Source of the DNA: Oscheius dolichura
Lineage: Eukaryota; Nematoda; Chromadorea; Rhabditida; Rhabditidae
Assembly: GCA_932521035.1 (NCBI GenBank)
Contig: OW051496.1
Span: 7,874,001-7,938,000 of the forward strand
Reading direction: 5' to 3'
Length of the DNA stretch: 64,000 nucleotides
Made by a program: the position numbers and the translations under genes
The notes under the pieces: generated by a model
Seen by the model: the letters and a program-made list of their open reading frames with translations, nothing else
What the model was told of the DNA's origin: nothing
Database searches by the model: none
Part shown: positions 37,831 to 49,541 of the stretch, piece by piece
Numbering within the stretch: position 1 is the stretch's first letter
How the letters are laid out: every line of letters starts with the position of its first letter

Positions 37831-38039
37831 ATGGAGGACTTGAGAAAAGTGGAAACGTTCCCCCATTTTGATGATAAATACAGGTGTTTTTGTAGGACCA
37901 TACACATCTCGGTGAGTTTGATCGTTTAATATTCTGTTACTACAATATTCCCCTTTTTTAGCACGGAGCCCGCGTGGTTACTATCGTCAACTTCGCCTTC
38001 AATCTATTTACCTTCTGTTGCATTCTTTTCAGCAGCTAG
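37831..38039 (+). pseudogene. LAPTM-like copy F, truncated after span 1
   Basis: Only exons 1 and 2 remain (37831-37911 and 37962-38039). They encode MEDLRKVETFPHFDDKYRCF and HGARVV plus span 1, then stop. Spans 2 to 4 are absent, and the sequence beyond is a GC-rich stretch with a tRNA-like segment that is unrelated to the array. Loss of the 3' half by insertion or deletion is the simplest reading. A short single-span product could still be made. Confidence 0.8.
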
Positions 38040-38252
38040 GAAAATCAATTTGTGAACAGTCTGGGTTTTAGCTATTCGGGACTAGGAAGCCGCGCGCCAC
38101 CGGCGGCCAGGCGGTCGCCGGACCCGCCGGTCGGTGTGGGGAAACGTCCGTGTGCGGTTCTTGCCCGCTTTTGGAGAAATTCTGAGCGCGTCGTGTGCTT
38201 CCCAGAGGTGTAATTAGACTAAATAGACGTAAAACTAAAAGGCAAAAGTGTT

Positions 38253-38326
38253 TGACCGTGACGGGAGTCGAACCCGCGACCTTTTTAGCGCGCGACCTGC
38301 AGAAGCGCATTGCGCCATTGGGGACC
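38253..38326 (-). repeat. tRNA-like (SINE-like) segment
   Basis: On the minus strand this stretch has an A-box-like TGGCGCAATGCG, a perfect B box GGTTCGACTCC and a 3' end CACGGTCA, but the acceptor stem does not pair well and the anticodon arm is disrupted. It is therefore a decayed tRNA or the head of a tRNA-derived SINE. It sits in a GC-rich segment (about 38056-38345) beyond the break in copy F. Confidence 0.55.
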
Positions 38327-38844
38327 GGCGCAGATAAAAACTGCCATAACTCGCGACATTTAGCATTATACATTTTCATACTTTACAGGCTTACATAGCT
38401 TTTCGAGCTCTATCGAATGACCCACTCCCATAGCTGGAGCTCAAAAAAAAGTATAGCAGAAAAAGGGCAGTTTTTCGCCTTGTAACTCGTTTTTCTCCTC
38501 ACTGTAACACTCTCAGCACCTGAAACTTGTCTCCCCGGATCACCACACCAAACCCTCTCGAATGAGCCTACTCTCGAAGGCCAATTCGAAAAAATGATGT
38601 AACATTTTTGAAACTTGGAGACTCCGTTCCTCGCTCTACACAGCGTATGGGGTCTCCCTTCGGGAGACCGAAAAAAAAGTTCGTTACATAAGAAGTTTTT
38701 ATATAAAAAGCAGAAATAAACCTCGATATTTTGACGGGATCCTCTTCCTCGGCGATTGCTTTGATTCTTCATCGAATTTTTTCGTCTCCGTCATGATCTC
38801 GACTCTTCTCCCGTCATTTCTCCCCGTCTCCACTTTCTCTTCCA
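38327..38844. other. spacer, no gene
   Basis: Between the tRNA-like segment and copy G. It contains CTATCGAATGACCCA near 38411, similar to GCTATCGAATGAACC inside the protease intron near 57750, hinting at a shared dispersed repeat. No coding exon seen. Confidence 0.4.
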
Positions 38845-39670
38845 ATGATTGCTCCCCAAAAGATGGGAATCCATCCAGGACAGGCATCCTTCGACCACAA
38901 CAAGGAGGGATACATCTGTACGACCGTGTTCTGTGAGAAGGACCACTGCTTGGTAAGGGAAGAGGAAGTTTTCTTGGAGAAAGACAACAATTTCAGTCTC
39001 AAGCACGGAAGATTGGGCTCTCTAGATCTATATTTCTATTTATTGCAGCTGCTCTTCTAATCTACAGCATTATCAGATGGGGATTCAACACAGGAACTTC
39101 GTTAGCGGTAATTTTTACAAAATGGACTCCCACAGCGAAAGAAGAACGTTCAGCCTGAAGGCTTCAAGAACCAAGAGTATACCACTTTTCCTTAATTTTC
39201 AGATCTGCCAACTGGTTCTCGAGTTCCTTTGTGTTTTTGCTCTCCTCAAGGGTATCACCAAAGTCCTTCCCCATGCCCTCATCCCCTTTATGGTTTTCGT
39301 CTTTTTCCAGTCAATGATAGCTATTTTCATAGTCCTGGATCTGATCATCATAGTTGTCCTGCCCCTAAAAGAGGCACAATATATCCTTAGCGTGAGTCCA
39401 ATCCCCCAGAGACCCTATAATGTTGTAGGCTTCGGGGGTCACGCGGGAAGTGATTGCGACCATCCATGACAACCTCATCAGTGAGTGACATGGCTCTCCA
39501 TACAGAACCTTTTAGCTTTCAAAATCGTCAGCGCCCTCCTGGCCATCATATTCATTATCGTGTTGGCCGCTCTAACATGGAATTTCCTCGTGGTCAACCG
39601 CTGTTACCACTACCTCCACGACGTCAAGAATCACCTCAAGAAGAACCGAGAAATCAAACCAATTTCGTAG
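38845..39670 (+). CDS. LAPTM-like four-span membrane protein G
   Basis: Copy G, 204 residues. Exons are 38845-38952, 38997-39107, 39203-39391, 39429-39480 and 39516-39670. The N-terminus carries Cys in YICTTVFCEKDHC instead of the CCC triplet. Exon 3 again has 189 nt and holds spans 2 and 3 (ending VLDLIIIVVLPL). The 52-nt exon 4 matches the length of exon 4 in copy N. Span 4 is followed by VNRCYHYLHDVKNHLKK, keeping the family's C-Y-x-Y-L motif. The start is the first ATG in frame; no TTTCAG lies beside it. Confidence 0.8.
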
Positions 39671-41752
39671 CCCCTCTCAGAATGAATCTTGTGACTTCCT
39701 CCCCACGCCTCTCCTTGCAGAATTAATTAGAACCTCGCTATTCAAACAAAAGGATTACCCGGGAGAGAAGTTTGAACCACAATCAGTCACAAGCGTCACC
39801 GCCAGTCTTTCATGACAGCCGACTTCATGACTGGTACACGGACACGTGCTGCTGGTGACAAGGGAGGCCGGGACATCTGCTCTCTGTTCTGTCAGCCATT
39901 GTAACTCTCTCACGGTTCAGAGAGATCAGAACTCATTCTTTGTCCTCTTCTTCTGCTCATGTTATTCCTTCGAAGGTTTGTCTGATCCCGAAAAGGCTAG
40001 TTGATTCACTTCCAAAGAAGTACCGCTATCTAATTAGTCTGCTACCTAACCGCTCTTCTAACTAAAAGGTCAAGTAAGTAGCAGATACCGAACCCCCGAA
40101 GATCTTGACTCAGACATCTCCAAAACGATTGGACTACTTAACGTCCTCTCCTCATTATAAGTGGTTTTTAGAAGATTCGCCAGTCAGCGATTCCCAGAAT
40201 AAGCTCATGCTTTCGTAGTCTCACGCCCTCTACTATAATCTAGTGTTAACAGGACCTTGCTCCTTTAGAAGGACTGGAGAACTACTGGCGTATAAAGTGA
40301 TACCATGTGAAATCCCTCGAACAGCTACTAATCAAGTATCGAAGTCCCGGCCTGAGCGGCTGCCTATTTCAATATCCATCATGTGAACCAGCAGAGACAT
40401 ATGTTTCTGGCCTTTCAGTCATTTTTACCTCTTTGACAAGGTTCCAGCTGTTCATTTCTTCTGACTAAAGGGGAGGGGGGTGTCGATTGTTTATCACCCG
40501 TAATTGGATATTGTTCCAAGCAGAATTTTCGATTGACCTGGGTCCGATTACTTCGTCGCCTTTTCCCGTTTGTCTGGCAGTGTCAGTCTCTGCAAAAGTG
40601 CAAAAGTGTTTTGTTGATGTAGTAATCCAAAAGAATCCTTCTACAGGAATCCCTTCAGCTAGAATCCTCCCTTTTCCCTGAATATTAACAAAAAAAGTAA
40701 ACAACGGACGGCTTCCCTCCTATTCCTGACCATTCCCGTCAATTACAGCCCAACAGGGTTATCTCCCGCTCCCCCTCCCGCCACTATAACTCATAATTCC
40801 GTCTCCTCCTCACACCCTCCCCTGTTTATCTTGCGTCCCCCCGACCCCCTCCCTCTAATCAACAACTCTCTCTCCCAGCGTTGATCCCCGAGTCGCTAAA
40901 AATTGTGTTATTGGCTTCGTTATATTACCCTTCTTGTTAAAAGTGACTATTTATAAATGCGTTTCCATATATGCACTTTCTACGGCGGACCACAGCGACA
41001 TCTGTGCCAATTGATTGTTGACCCAGGGAAATATTGACCGCTATTGGGCATTGCCCACATTGAAATAGGTCAAGTATTTCATTTTAGTTTAAGGTTCCCC
41101 CTTTCTCCGGTCTAAAATAACCAGTTCGCCCGCTGAATCAATCTCTCAATGTTGTTCGGGCAGTCTTGTTTCCCCTTCTTCCGCTATCCACCCCATTGTA
41201 TCGAATTTCCATCTAAAAAAGCTTGTCATCCAAATCTTGTCTATTTTCCCCCAAAAACAATAAAAATAAATCCATTTTCTTTGCAGTTTTCCCACCAATC
41301 TGCCAGTTGCCCTTTGTTGTGTCCGCTCCATCCCCCTTCACATGATCACATGTTATTTATAGTGAGACCTTCGGATCTCAGCTGGGCGAACGGCTAATTT
41401 CTATCAAACCGTGTTTGTTCTCAAAAACACCCGGGATTTGACAGTTGTTAATTGAAAAATGAATTGCTGCCAAACCAAGGGCAGAGTAGATTTCTAACCA
41501 ATGAAACTATTCCCCCTGCGGGATCCCCTCCCATACCTCTCTATAACTGATTTCCAACGAATATTCCAGTTAAACGTCGGGGCCCGTCGTCGTTACAGGA
41601 CCCACACAGTCAAATTCTAATTATTTACCCTACTCAGAGAAAAAATTGGACGACCGTGTGAAAATGCCAGGCATATCGACTGGAAATGGACTATATCGCT
41701 CTTTTCCCTCTTCTCCTTTTCATTTTTCTTCAAATTCCTCCGATTTTAGCCA
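39671..41752. other. intergenic, no feature
   Basis: A 2.1-kb spacer. Open frames are short and lack splice or motif support. CT-rich DNA precedes the copy H acceptor at its right end. Confidence 0.5.
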
Positions 41753-42560
41753 ATGATCCAAGCCAAAATGAAGGTGGTCCCTGTCGAGGACGATTTCCCC
41801 CACTTTGAACAGCGCTACATGTGTGAGAAGTGCTGCTGCGGCCCTGTCCATTGCCAGGTATTTCAATCATTATTTTCCCAGTTATTTTTTCTATTTTCCA
41901 GACAGGAGCCAGGCGAGTGGGTATCTTCATGGCCGCTATGCTAGCCCTCTCCGTACTGAATGCCGTAGCCAAGGGAGGAATTGACTTCGTATCGGTAGGT
42001 TTCAAGTTTCAGGTGTTCGAGGGAAGAAGGAAATACTTTTACCTTCCCTGAAGTTCAGTTTAAACTCAAAAATAGGGTTACTTGGGTTTTTTCAGATTTC
42101 GATCCTTGCCTTGGAAGTCCTCTGTACGGTGATGCTGTTCATCGGAATCTCGAAGATGAATCCCCGGATGGTGATGCCCTTCGTGGTGTTCATGTTTCTC
42201 TCCCTCCTCAGCTCCATGTTCCTCTTTGTCTTCCTCCTCATCGGAGCCACCTTCGCCAGTTCCTCCATCCGTGATATTCTCAAGAACCACGCCCGATTAA
42301 CCGAATACCAGCAACATGGAATGGAACTCGAAGAATGTGAGTCTCCCCGTTCTTTCCCTCTAAACAGCGAGATCCCTTCAGATGTCCGTATGGTTTGTCT
42401 CTTCGGAGCAGTCGCCGTCTTCTTCGGCGTCCTCATGAACTATTGGTTCTTTGACATCGTCAAGCGATGCTACAACTATCTCAAGGACTTCGAAGAACAC
42501 CGCCTGGCCTACGGATCCGTCGTGGTCGATATCAAGCCAGTCCGCAAAGAACTTCCTTAA
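41753..42560 (+). CDS. LAPTM-like four-span membrane protein H
   Basis: Copy H, 205 residues. Exons are 41753-41857, 41902-41994, 42096-42336 and 42382-42560. It shows the richest Cys patch of the array (CEKCCCGPVHC followed by QTGARRVGIF), which is the closest match here to the CCxCCHVRTGT-type start of LAPTM4 proteins. Spans 2 and 3 and the loop are fused in one 241-nt exon. The tail reads VKRCYNYLKDFEEH. The N-terminal acceptor CGATTTTAG lies three bases before the ATG. Confidence 0.85.
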
Positions 42561-43148
42561 ATTGATAATAAGAGAACCTGTAATAATTAACTCTGTGCAT
42601 ACAATACTACTATCTGTAAAAAAATAAAGGATGAAACAAAACAGGAAACAAATAGAAAAAATAGAGAGCCTTGAAGGAATCGAAAAAACAACAATCCTCA
42701 TTTTCTCTACAGAACCCCCTCTTCCAAGTAGAGACCGTGTTTCACCACCAGAGGGCCGTCACATTTCCTGAACTGAATGCCCCTGACCGCCAACAGATCT
42801 CTTCTTTCTTGAGGAACATCACTACCTTCTCCTTTCACTGCTAATTGCTTCGAGTGCAGCCGTTTCGGAGCATTTTCTAAGAACCATCATCCTTTCTTGA
42901 CCAGCTGGCTGATCTAAGCTTATGGCACTTTTCCGGAAAAAATGTATGGAGGAAGATCTACACGGTGAAAAAAAGGACGGAATTGGATCTACACATAATG
43001 AAATCAAAGCGTTTCGCCGTTTCTCGGAAAATCAAAGAGAAACTCGTGGCTACTGATTTAGAGCAGAAATATCAATGACCTCGATAGGAGGCACAACAGC
43101 TTTTTTCGTTTCAGACCTCCTATAGGGTTTGGGGAACCGTATCTTTAT
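42561..43148. other. convergent spacer, no gene
   Basis: Lies between the 3' ends of copies H (plus) and I (minus). It contains AATAAA near 42624 for copy H. No exon was supported. Confidence 0.5.
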
Positions 43149-43881
43149 TTAATAGGCCGTAGCACTGTCAGGATCACTTATTTCCGGCTGTATCTGGTTG
43201 TATTCTTCCCAGTCGCGGATGTAATATCTCAAGTGGATCAGAATGAAACAGAACCACATGAAGAGACCCGAAGAGGCTGCCATCGTGAAGGTGTAGTAGG
43301 TCATCACTTTGGGAAAGTCTAGGGCCTCGTTTTCAGTCAGGAGATAGGTTACCTATGGATTCTCGGTGGCTTATTGTAGTAGGCACAATGAATTCCTAAA
43401 AAATATGAATTAAAAGAAGTTAGTCGGTCTCTACTTACTATAATAGTCGGATAACGGATATGGCTGTCCGTAGCCAAAAAGAGAAATCCCATTCCAAAGC
43501 CGAGAATACAGTAGAAAACGAGGAGATACAGGATCCAGATGAATGGGGTGACAGCCTTCGAATTGTAGGTAAAGATTCCGACAAAGAAGGAGACGACGCT
43601 GGAGATCTTTATGAAGGACCAGGTGAACTGAAGACAATTGGATTTAGTAAAAGAAGAGACTCACCAGGATGACCAAGAGAAAGAAATCACTATGGAGAGC
43701 AGCCATAGCTTGTTGAAAAGCAATTAAACATACCGGAATACCCGCTATGCAGCCGACGGCAATGGCACCTGTCTGAAGGGACTGTTCATGTGATTACTGT
43801 AGAAGGGGACACCTTATAGTGACAGCCACAACAAGAGATGTATTGGGGACTGTTATGGTTGAAGATGAGAGGCTTAGCCAT
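43149..43881 (-). CDS. LAPTM-like four-span membrane protein I (inverted)
   Basis: Copy I, 192 residues, the only array member on the minus strand. Exons are 43813-43881, 43665-43772, 43439-43627, 43353-43395 and 43149-43318. The start YISCCGCHYK followed by TGAIAVG resembles the LAPTM Cys-His start most closely in spacing. Exon 3 is 189 nt, as in copies B, C, G and N. The last intron is only 34 nt, ending CTAG; it was chosen because it alone keeps the frame. The tail is LRYYIRDWEEYNQ. Confidence 0.78.
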
Positions 43882-44354
43882 CGGGGGAGGGAGAGGACGA
43901 GACGAGGAAGAATATCTGCGGCAGAGATCAGTTAATTGCCAGACGGCTTTTAGCTAATTGCCGACGCGGTCAGGAATATTGAAGAGATACCGCTAATTCT
44001 CAATTTTTTGGCGTCACAAATCATTTTAGGTTTATTTCAACCCTTCTAGACTCTACCAGTAAAGCTGTGGATTCGTCTTATACTTGGCAACTGACAGATT
44101 ACAGGAAAACAGTAACTTTACTTGGCCGCCATCCTATTTACCCCATGCCCAGAGACAATAACACTCCATTTCATTATTCCTCTTTTCAAAAATAAGTAGA
44201 AAAATAATGCTGCAATAAAGTGATAAATGTTTATTAGTTTAGGGACCTTCTATACATTTTGGTTTGTAAACCGGCACCATTTGATTGAGTTGAGATTGTC
44301 AATTGAAGTGAGGGGGAGAGGTAACGAGGGCAGAAACAAAGAACAGACGAAGAG
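43882..44354. other. spacer, no gene
   Basis: Holds the 5' side of copy I and the 3' side of the secreted-protein gene. AATAAA-like words near 44205-44217 are on the plus strand only. Nothing else recognised. Confidence 0.4.
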
Positions 44355-44782
44355 TTACAATCGAGCCTTGATGTCGTAGTCACACGCCGGGGCTCCGACA
44401 TTACAGATGGGGTTCAGCTCGATCCGAGTGGTCTTGCCCTCGGCTCCACAGTTATGCTCCACCCAGGCGTAGAACTCGTAGGAGCTGGTGGGGAAGTCGC
44501 CGTTATCGTAGCCGGTGATGATTCCCTCAGCTGTGCCCCGTCCCACTCCGTGTCCTTCGCTGATAAAATCGTCAAAGAGCAGATCATCCTGAAATGGGAA
44601 TTTATGATAGATCATAATAATCTCTCTAAAAAAGGAGAAACGTCGCCCACCTCGTAGATCTTAATATTATAGCGGAAGGAGTCCTGTGTCGGGCAGGAGA
44701 GAGTATATTTCAGGCTGACATTAGTCTGTTCGGCGGCGAGGGCCAAGCCGAGGAAGGGAAGGAGGACGAGAAGGGAATGCAT
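44355..44782 (-). CDS. small secreted protein, possibly transthyretin-like
   Basis: Predicted secreted protein of 121 residues from two exons, 44651-44782 and 44355-44588. It begins with a signal peptide (MHSLLVLLPFLGLALAA). Later features are YNIKIYEDDLLFDD, WVEHNCG and four Cys, two of them near the C-terminus. The phrase IYEDDLL and the later H-x-C recall the nematode transthyretin-like family, but the usual first-strand Cys-Gly motif is weak, so the assignment is tentative. A TATA box lies about 30 bases before the ATG, which suggests strong, regulated expression. Confidence 0.7.
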
Positions 44783-44813
44783 CGCTGGTTAGGACAACAA
44801 CTGTCACCGTCGC

Positions 44814-44822
44814 CTTTATAAG
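44814..44822 (-). promoter_or_regulatory. TATA box of the secreted-protein gene
   Basis: TTATAAAGG on the minus strand about 32 bases upstream of the start codon at 44782. Confidence 0.6.
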
Positions 44823-45277
44823 GGGGACAGTACCTCGGGTACACGTCATTCTGCCGGCCCCCGATCCCGCCCAAAACATGATGAAAACATCACAAGAAAA
44901 TAGACGGACGGGGGAATCGACACAACAGCCCCGGTAATCAACATGTTACTATGTTTTTGTTGTCACGAGGGCATACCATCTTCAAGGTCGAGAATTTGTG
45001 GGGCGGAGAGGGGATTTCAACCGGGGAAGGGGGAAGAGACGCGTCAAATGTGGTAAACAGAACAATTTACGGGTGAGAGAATGAGGTGAATTGTGGCAGA
45101 AAAAAACCATATTTTGATGAAGAGGAAACCGGATGGAACGGGTTCTTGTTATTGTAGAGAGGGATAAAGGGAGAGAGGGATCCATTGGGGTCAGCTCGAG
45201 ATCTATCTGAACTATTCGGACCGCGAGGACCATACAGTAATGGTCTTATCCAGTTGGGACTCCAGGGATGGTTGTAG
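44823..45277. other. upstream spacer, no gene
   Basis: Region upstream of the minus-strand secreted-protein gene, ending at the left edge of the MITE. No exon supported. Confidence 0.4.
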
Positions 45278-45689
45278 TAGGGTTGTCACGGTGCAATTGC
45301 GTAATCGCGTTTTTTTTGCTCACGTTATCGAACTGTACAAATCGTGCATCCACTGATATTTTTTTCTCTTCTTTTGCGAATTTAGAGCATCCCACTAGCT
45401 ACATTCAGCAACAAAAAAAAATAAAAGAAAAATCATTGCAATCAGTAGTAAATTGTAATGGCGTTCCATCTGAATACGGGTCCTAGGACCCGGATGTTCG
45501 GGGACACGCAATTCGTGTTCACTCGTGTGTTTTTCGCCTTTTTTCATTTTTCTTTTTTTATAAATGTAGCTAGTAGGATGCTCTAAATTTGTAAAAGAAG
45601 AGAAAAAAATATCAATGGAAGCCTGAATTGTGAAGTTCGAAAACGTGAGCAAAAAAATGCGATTACGCAATTGCACCGTGACAACCCTA
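45278..45689. mobile_element. fold-back MITE
   Basis: A 412-bp element that is nearly one long inverted repeat. Both ends read TAGGGTTGTCACGGTGCAAT inward, and similarity between the arms continues for at least 130 bases, including GCATCC(C/T)ACTAGCTACATT. A palindrome CGGGTCCTAGGACCCG lies near the centre. Flanks are GTTGTAG on the left and GTTGTAT on the right, a possible 7-bp target duplication with one change. No transposase frame exists, so it is non-autonomous; a hAT-like source is suggested only by the duplication length. Confidence 0.85.
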
Positions 45690-46000
45690 GTTGTATTAGG
45701 GGAGGACCTAAGTTCCCGGAATGTCTTATATCTTTTGACTGGAGAGGGCTACGGCCAAACGGATTGGTGGTCCGGGTAGCTGTCACTGAGAGCTATTCAG
45801 GGACACTTTCACCTTTGCAAAAAGTCCATTTGTCGAGTTTGGGCGAGGGGCTGAAATTCACGCCAAAACCATTTTGCCTGTTTTTCGGCCACAAGACGGC
45901 CACTTCCAAATTTTCGATGTATTGGGGGGAAGCATAACTTTTTTTGCTCTTTCTAACGGTACTTTCCGTTTTTCGGGAAATGGGTCCCATCGCGAGATCG
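45690..46000. other. spacer between MITE and tRNA-like segment
   Basis: No exon or motif was recognised. A 267-base open frame on the plus strand reads into the tRNA-like segment and is not accepted. Confidence 0.4.
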
Positions 46001-46066
46001 CCATGGCGCAGCAGGTAGGTGGCGCGACATGGATAGAGAGGTCACGGGTTCGGATCCGCTCGGCGA
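46001..46066 (+). repeat. tRNA-like (SINE-like) segment
   Basis: Contains an A-box-like TGGCGCAGCAGG and a B-box-like GGTTCGGATCC with about 37 bases between them, but no foldable acceptor stem. It shares the ATGGCGCA start and the spacing of the tRNA-like stretch at 38253-38326. Confidence 0.45.
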
Positions 46067-47138
46067 AACTCTATTTTGCTTTTTTTCTTTCTGCTTTATT
46101 AGTATTGTCTGTGTCTATTATACATACTAAACACGTTTTATCTGTAAAAAAATAAGATTACCCTGGTTCCAGGACATAATAAATTCATCGCGTAAAAATA
46201 TACCTAAAAACATCTAGAATAGTTTCCATTTTCCAGTGTGTTTTCCCCTGACCGAGAGAGTCTTTGCCCGCGGTTCAAAAGCTCAAGGTCAGTCAGACTT
46301 CACACAAACAAATTGTTGGCAGACAAGGCTATTTTTCAGACATGGGGCAGAAAAGGGAAAGGGGACGGTAAGAGGGAACTTTCCATCGAGGGGCAAATTA
46401 CGGGTTTCTTATTATCAATCCCGAATAGATGCGAGAGGACTCTTCTCACTGCCCATATCCTCAAGAAGGCGCCTTTGCGTATTCCACAGAGTCCATGAAG
46501 ATCGTCTTTCGCTTCTCTTTTCACGATAAATAGTCCTGTGGGAGACTTCTTGTGGATGAAGGGTACAGACTACAGAAGTCGCTGGACTTCCAAAATGTCT
46601 TCTCCTTCTCCCGAGGCTGTTATTAGACGCCCCCCCCCCCTTTCTTGAAATTTGCAGAAAGGAAATAATTCCCTTTGCAGAGAGTCCAGATGGCATGGCC
46701 CTCTAGTGGTTGATTCTAGGTGATCCTCCAAAAAGCCGAAGGAACACAGAAGAGTAGCAAAATAATTCTTATAACAGAAATGAATGGCTGTTTGCCATCT
46801 ACCTCGAACTATTATTCAATGAGACCCGTCCAGGGGGATAATCCCTCGAAAGGCTCTAGTCTCCCACGGCGGCCGGACATCCTCTGACCGCTGGGAATAG
46901 TCGACTTTTCGAGACATTCCCCCTTTGACCCCGGCTCAAATAATAGTCAACCGTAATTTCCAGTGATCATCCCCCAGCTTCAGCATCACGTTTCGTCAAT
47001 GAGTCCCTCAATTAAACCCACAGATGTAAGACAAGATGCCTAATGGCCGGGTTCGCCTTCCCCCGGTGATTCAAGAGGTAATCTCCCCCCGGTTGGCATA
47101 TGTAAATGCTCGTCTTCAGCGCCCCTCTCACTCGTTCG
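46067..47138. other. intergenic, no feature
   Basis: About 1.1 kb without a supported gene; includes a run of C bases near 46630 and, at its right end, TTCAG about 20 bases before the next start codon. Confidence 0.45.
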
Positions 47139-48780
47139 ATGATCGCTCTATATATTCTTTGGAATATTCTCTTTATCCTTGCCATCGTGCCTAATATATT
47201 CTTATTCTATTTAAATATCAAGAGACAAAACCATGTAAGTGACTCTTTACAGTAGGAATAGCAGTCCCTTTTTCCAGTTCGGGCGACCGATTACCCTGTT
47301 GATGATGGACGCAGTAGTCTCTGACGTTGTCATCGCTATAGGCAGCTGGCTAGCCATGGCTTGGTAGGTTTTTAGGCTCTTTTCGAGTCTAGACTGTGGT
47401 GGCCGGCTCTCTCCCTTGTTTCTTCCCAGTAAACGACCTTTTCCTCCAAATGTCCCCTGTTTCGTTTCGAAATATCATGCCCTTCCAATTCTAGCGGTCA
47501 GAAATTCTTCTAGGGCTTCCTACTCTATCATTTCTTTATTTTCCGATTATTTTCCTTGTCTGGAAAGAGTAGGGGAAGCTAAAGTTAGTCTAAAGATTAG
47601 CCGTTCGATGTTAGCGGGTCCGTGTACACAGAGAACAACTTTTACGCAAGTCCGAGAAGGCGTAAAATTCCGCGAACTCGCGGTATCCATGAATAGCTTT
47701 TTAAACCCACCGAGATGCTAAAAATAACAGTTATTTCCGCTATATAAAACATTGTTTCTTCAGTGGTGTTCCGTCATCATCGGTGGATTCCTACAACCCC
47801 GCTGCTTTATCCAATACGACGCAGATGACCGTCTACTTCGGGCATTGTGACCTCGTCGGAGGGGAGCTCTGCTACCACAGCCAGCGGCTGGCTCAACACG
47901 CCGTCCTGAATAATATCTACGTTGTCTTGTCTTCTTTCCTCGTGAGGAAACAGATCCTACAGAGCAGCAATTTCAAATACCAACAGGCCTTGCTGGTGGC
48001 CTTTCTCGCATATCTGCCAGCTCTTCTAACCCTTGTAAGTTCCCTGCCATTGACTGAGAACATTGACTGAGTTCAATGCTGGGCAGTCAATTTGCCATAC
48101 AGATTAATAAAAACAAGCTTTAGATCCTACAGTACTCCCTACAGAGGGAGATGGGCTACCTCCAGTCGTCTGACCCACTCCTGGCGAATATTGCCCTCAC
48201 ATCTGGCCAGATCCTCCCCTACTCGAATATTTATCCACTTTCAACCAGGGTAAACAGTCCTATAAAGGGGAAACTACTGTGTTTTTCAGGGGCAAGTTCT
48301 TCTCTTCTTTTCGGCGTTTCCCGTCTACGTCGGATCTATTGCCGCCCTCTTGTTGAGACGGCACCTGATCAAACTGATAACTTCCGTCTCCCCGAGCTCT
48401 ATGTCTCCAGCCACGAGGAAATTGAACCTGGCATTTATACAGGTATGATCTAACATAAAAAGGGAAAGAAATCTATTTAGTCACTGACCCTACAAGCCTG
48501 TACCCCCCTGCTCTCCTTCTGTTCGTCTCTCGCCTTCATCGGGATACAATTCCTGCCCATGGCCGATCTCCGCTACTCTCCCATCATCAATTCCCTTAAT
48601 TTTATTGTTAATATCTGTATTCCTTGTCTTAATTCGTGTACAGCTCTGTTTATTATCCCCTCCCATAGGAAATATCTGATGAATTTGATAACCCGTCAGC
48701 ATATGGTCGGAGTTGTCACCTTTATCGGGCCGCCTCCCTCGATAAGTGATAGGAAAAGTGTGCAGTCTGGAATACGGTAG
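47139..48780 (+). CDS. divergent Srd-like seven-span receptor
   Basis: Seven-span receptor of 343 residues. Exons are 47139-47234, 47278-47363, 47764-48034, 48124-48249, 48290-48442 and 48481-48780. Features in common with the Srd genes at 23-31 kb: GHCDLVGGELCYHSQ at the position of their GPC motif, and SPATRKLNLAFIQ then LTLQACTPLL where they have the FQAMLP segment. It lacks their IRPYxxW tail and the FPxYDxD motif is not clear, so it is an outlier of Srd or a related chemoreceptor family. Exon phases stay consistent. It lies alone inside the LAPTM-like array. Confidence 0.78.
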
Positions 48781-49541
48781 AAATTATGTTATTTCAATGG
48801 ATAAATCATTATGTGCTTTTGTTATGATCTCAACGGGCGCTGCAAATTTTGCAGGTCATCGGACTGCCATCCCCCGTCATAACCCAGCCGGGGCTGCAGC
48901 TGGCCGCCCTCTAACCGTCCTCCTCTCTTTAACTTTGCATAGCAGCATGTATGCATCCTCTTGACGATTGAAAATAGCCATATTGATCGGTCGTCGACGT
49001 TTCAAGCGGTCTTATTGGCTTGTCTTGGCTTTTGTTCACTCTATACATCTAATACAAGGCGGTGATGTGGAGCATTCTAGTCTTTTGACTTTTTTGGTCG
49101 GAAAAATCCGCTCTTCACCTTTTGGAAAGGCATCTCTGTCCATCCGCACGGCTACCAAACCATAAATTCCTAATTTTGATGGAAAAACGGCCTTCTCCCC
49201 CATGGGTCTTCCCCGGCCCGTCTAGCTCTTTTCTGGGTCCACAAAGAAGCTACTTGCCTGCCCCTGATCATGGCGCGGCAAGCTGCCTTGTATTGTTGTT
49301 TTAAAGCCTTGTAAATCTCTCTCTTCCTCTTTCGCCACTTTGTAGCCACATGCCTGGAGAGAGGGCTAAACAGTCGACGACGCAGGGTCACAGGCGGGGT
49401 CTTTGTGCAGACGGGGTCCTCTCCCCAAGGCGGCCGATCAATCAATCTGCATCTTTTGTATCTTCCCACCGAATCTCATTTTGCAGCTTTTATTTACATC
49501 TACGTTCTTTCTCTGATCATTCATTGTCGTTTTCCTTTAGA
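48781..49541. other. intergenic, no feature
   Basis: A 761-bp spacer; short open frames only. CCTTTAG one base before the copy J ATG is the likely trans-splice site. Confidence 0.45.
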
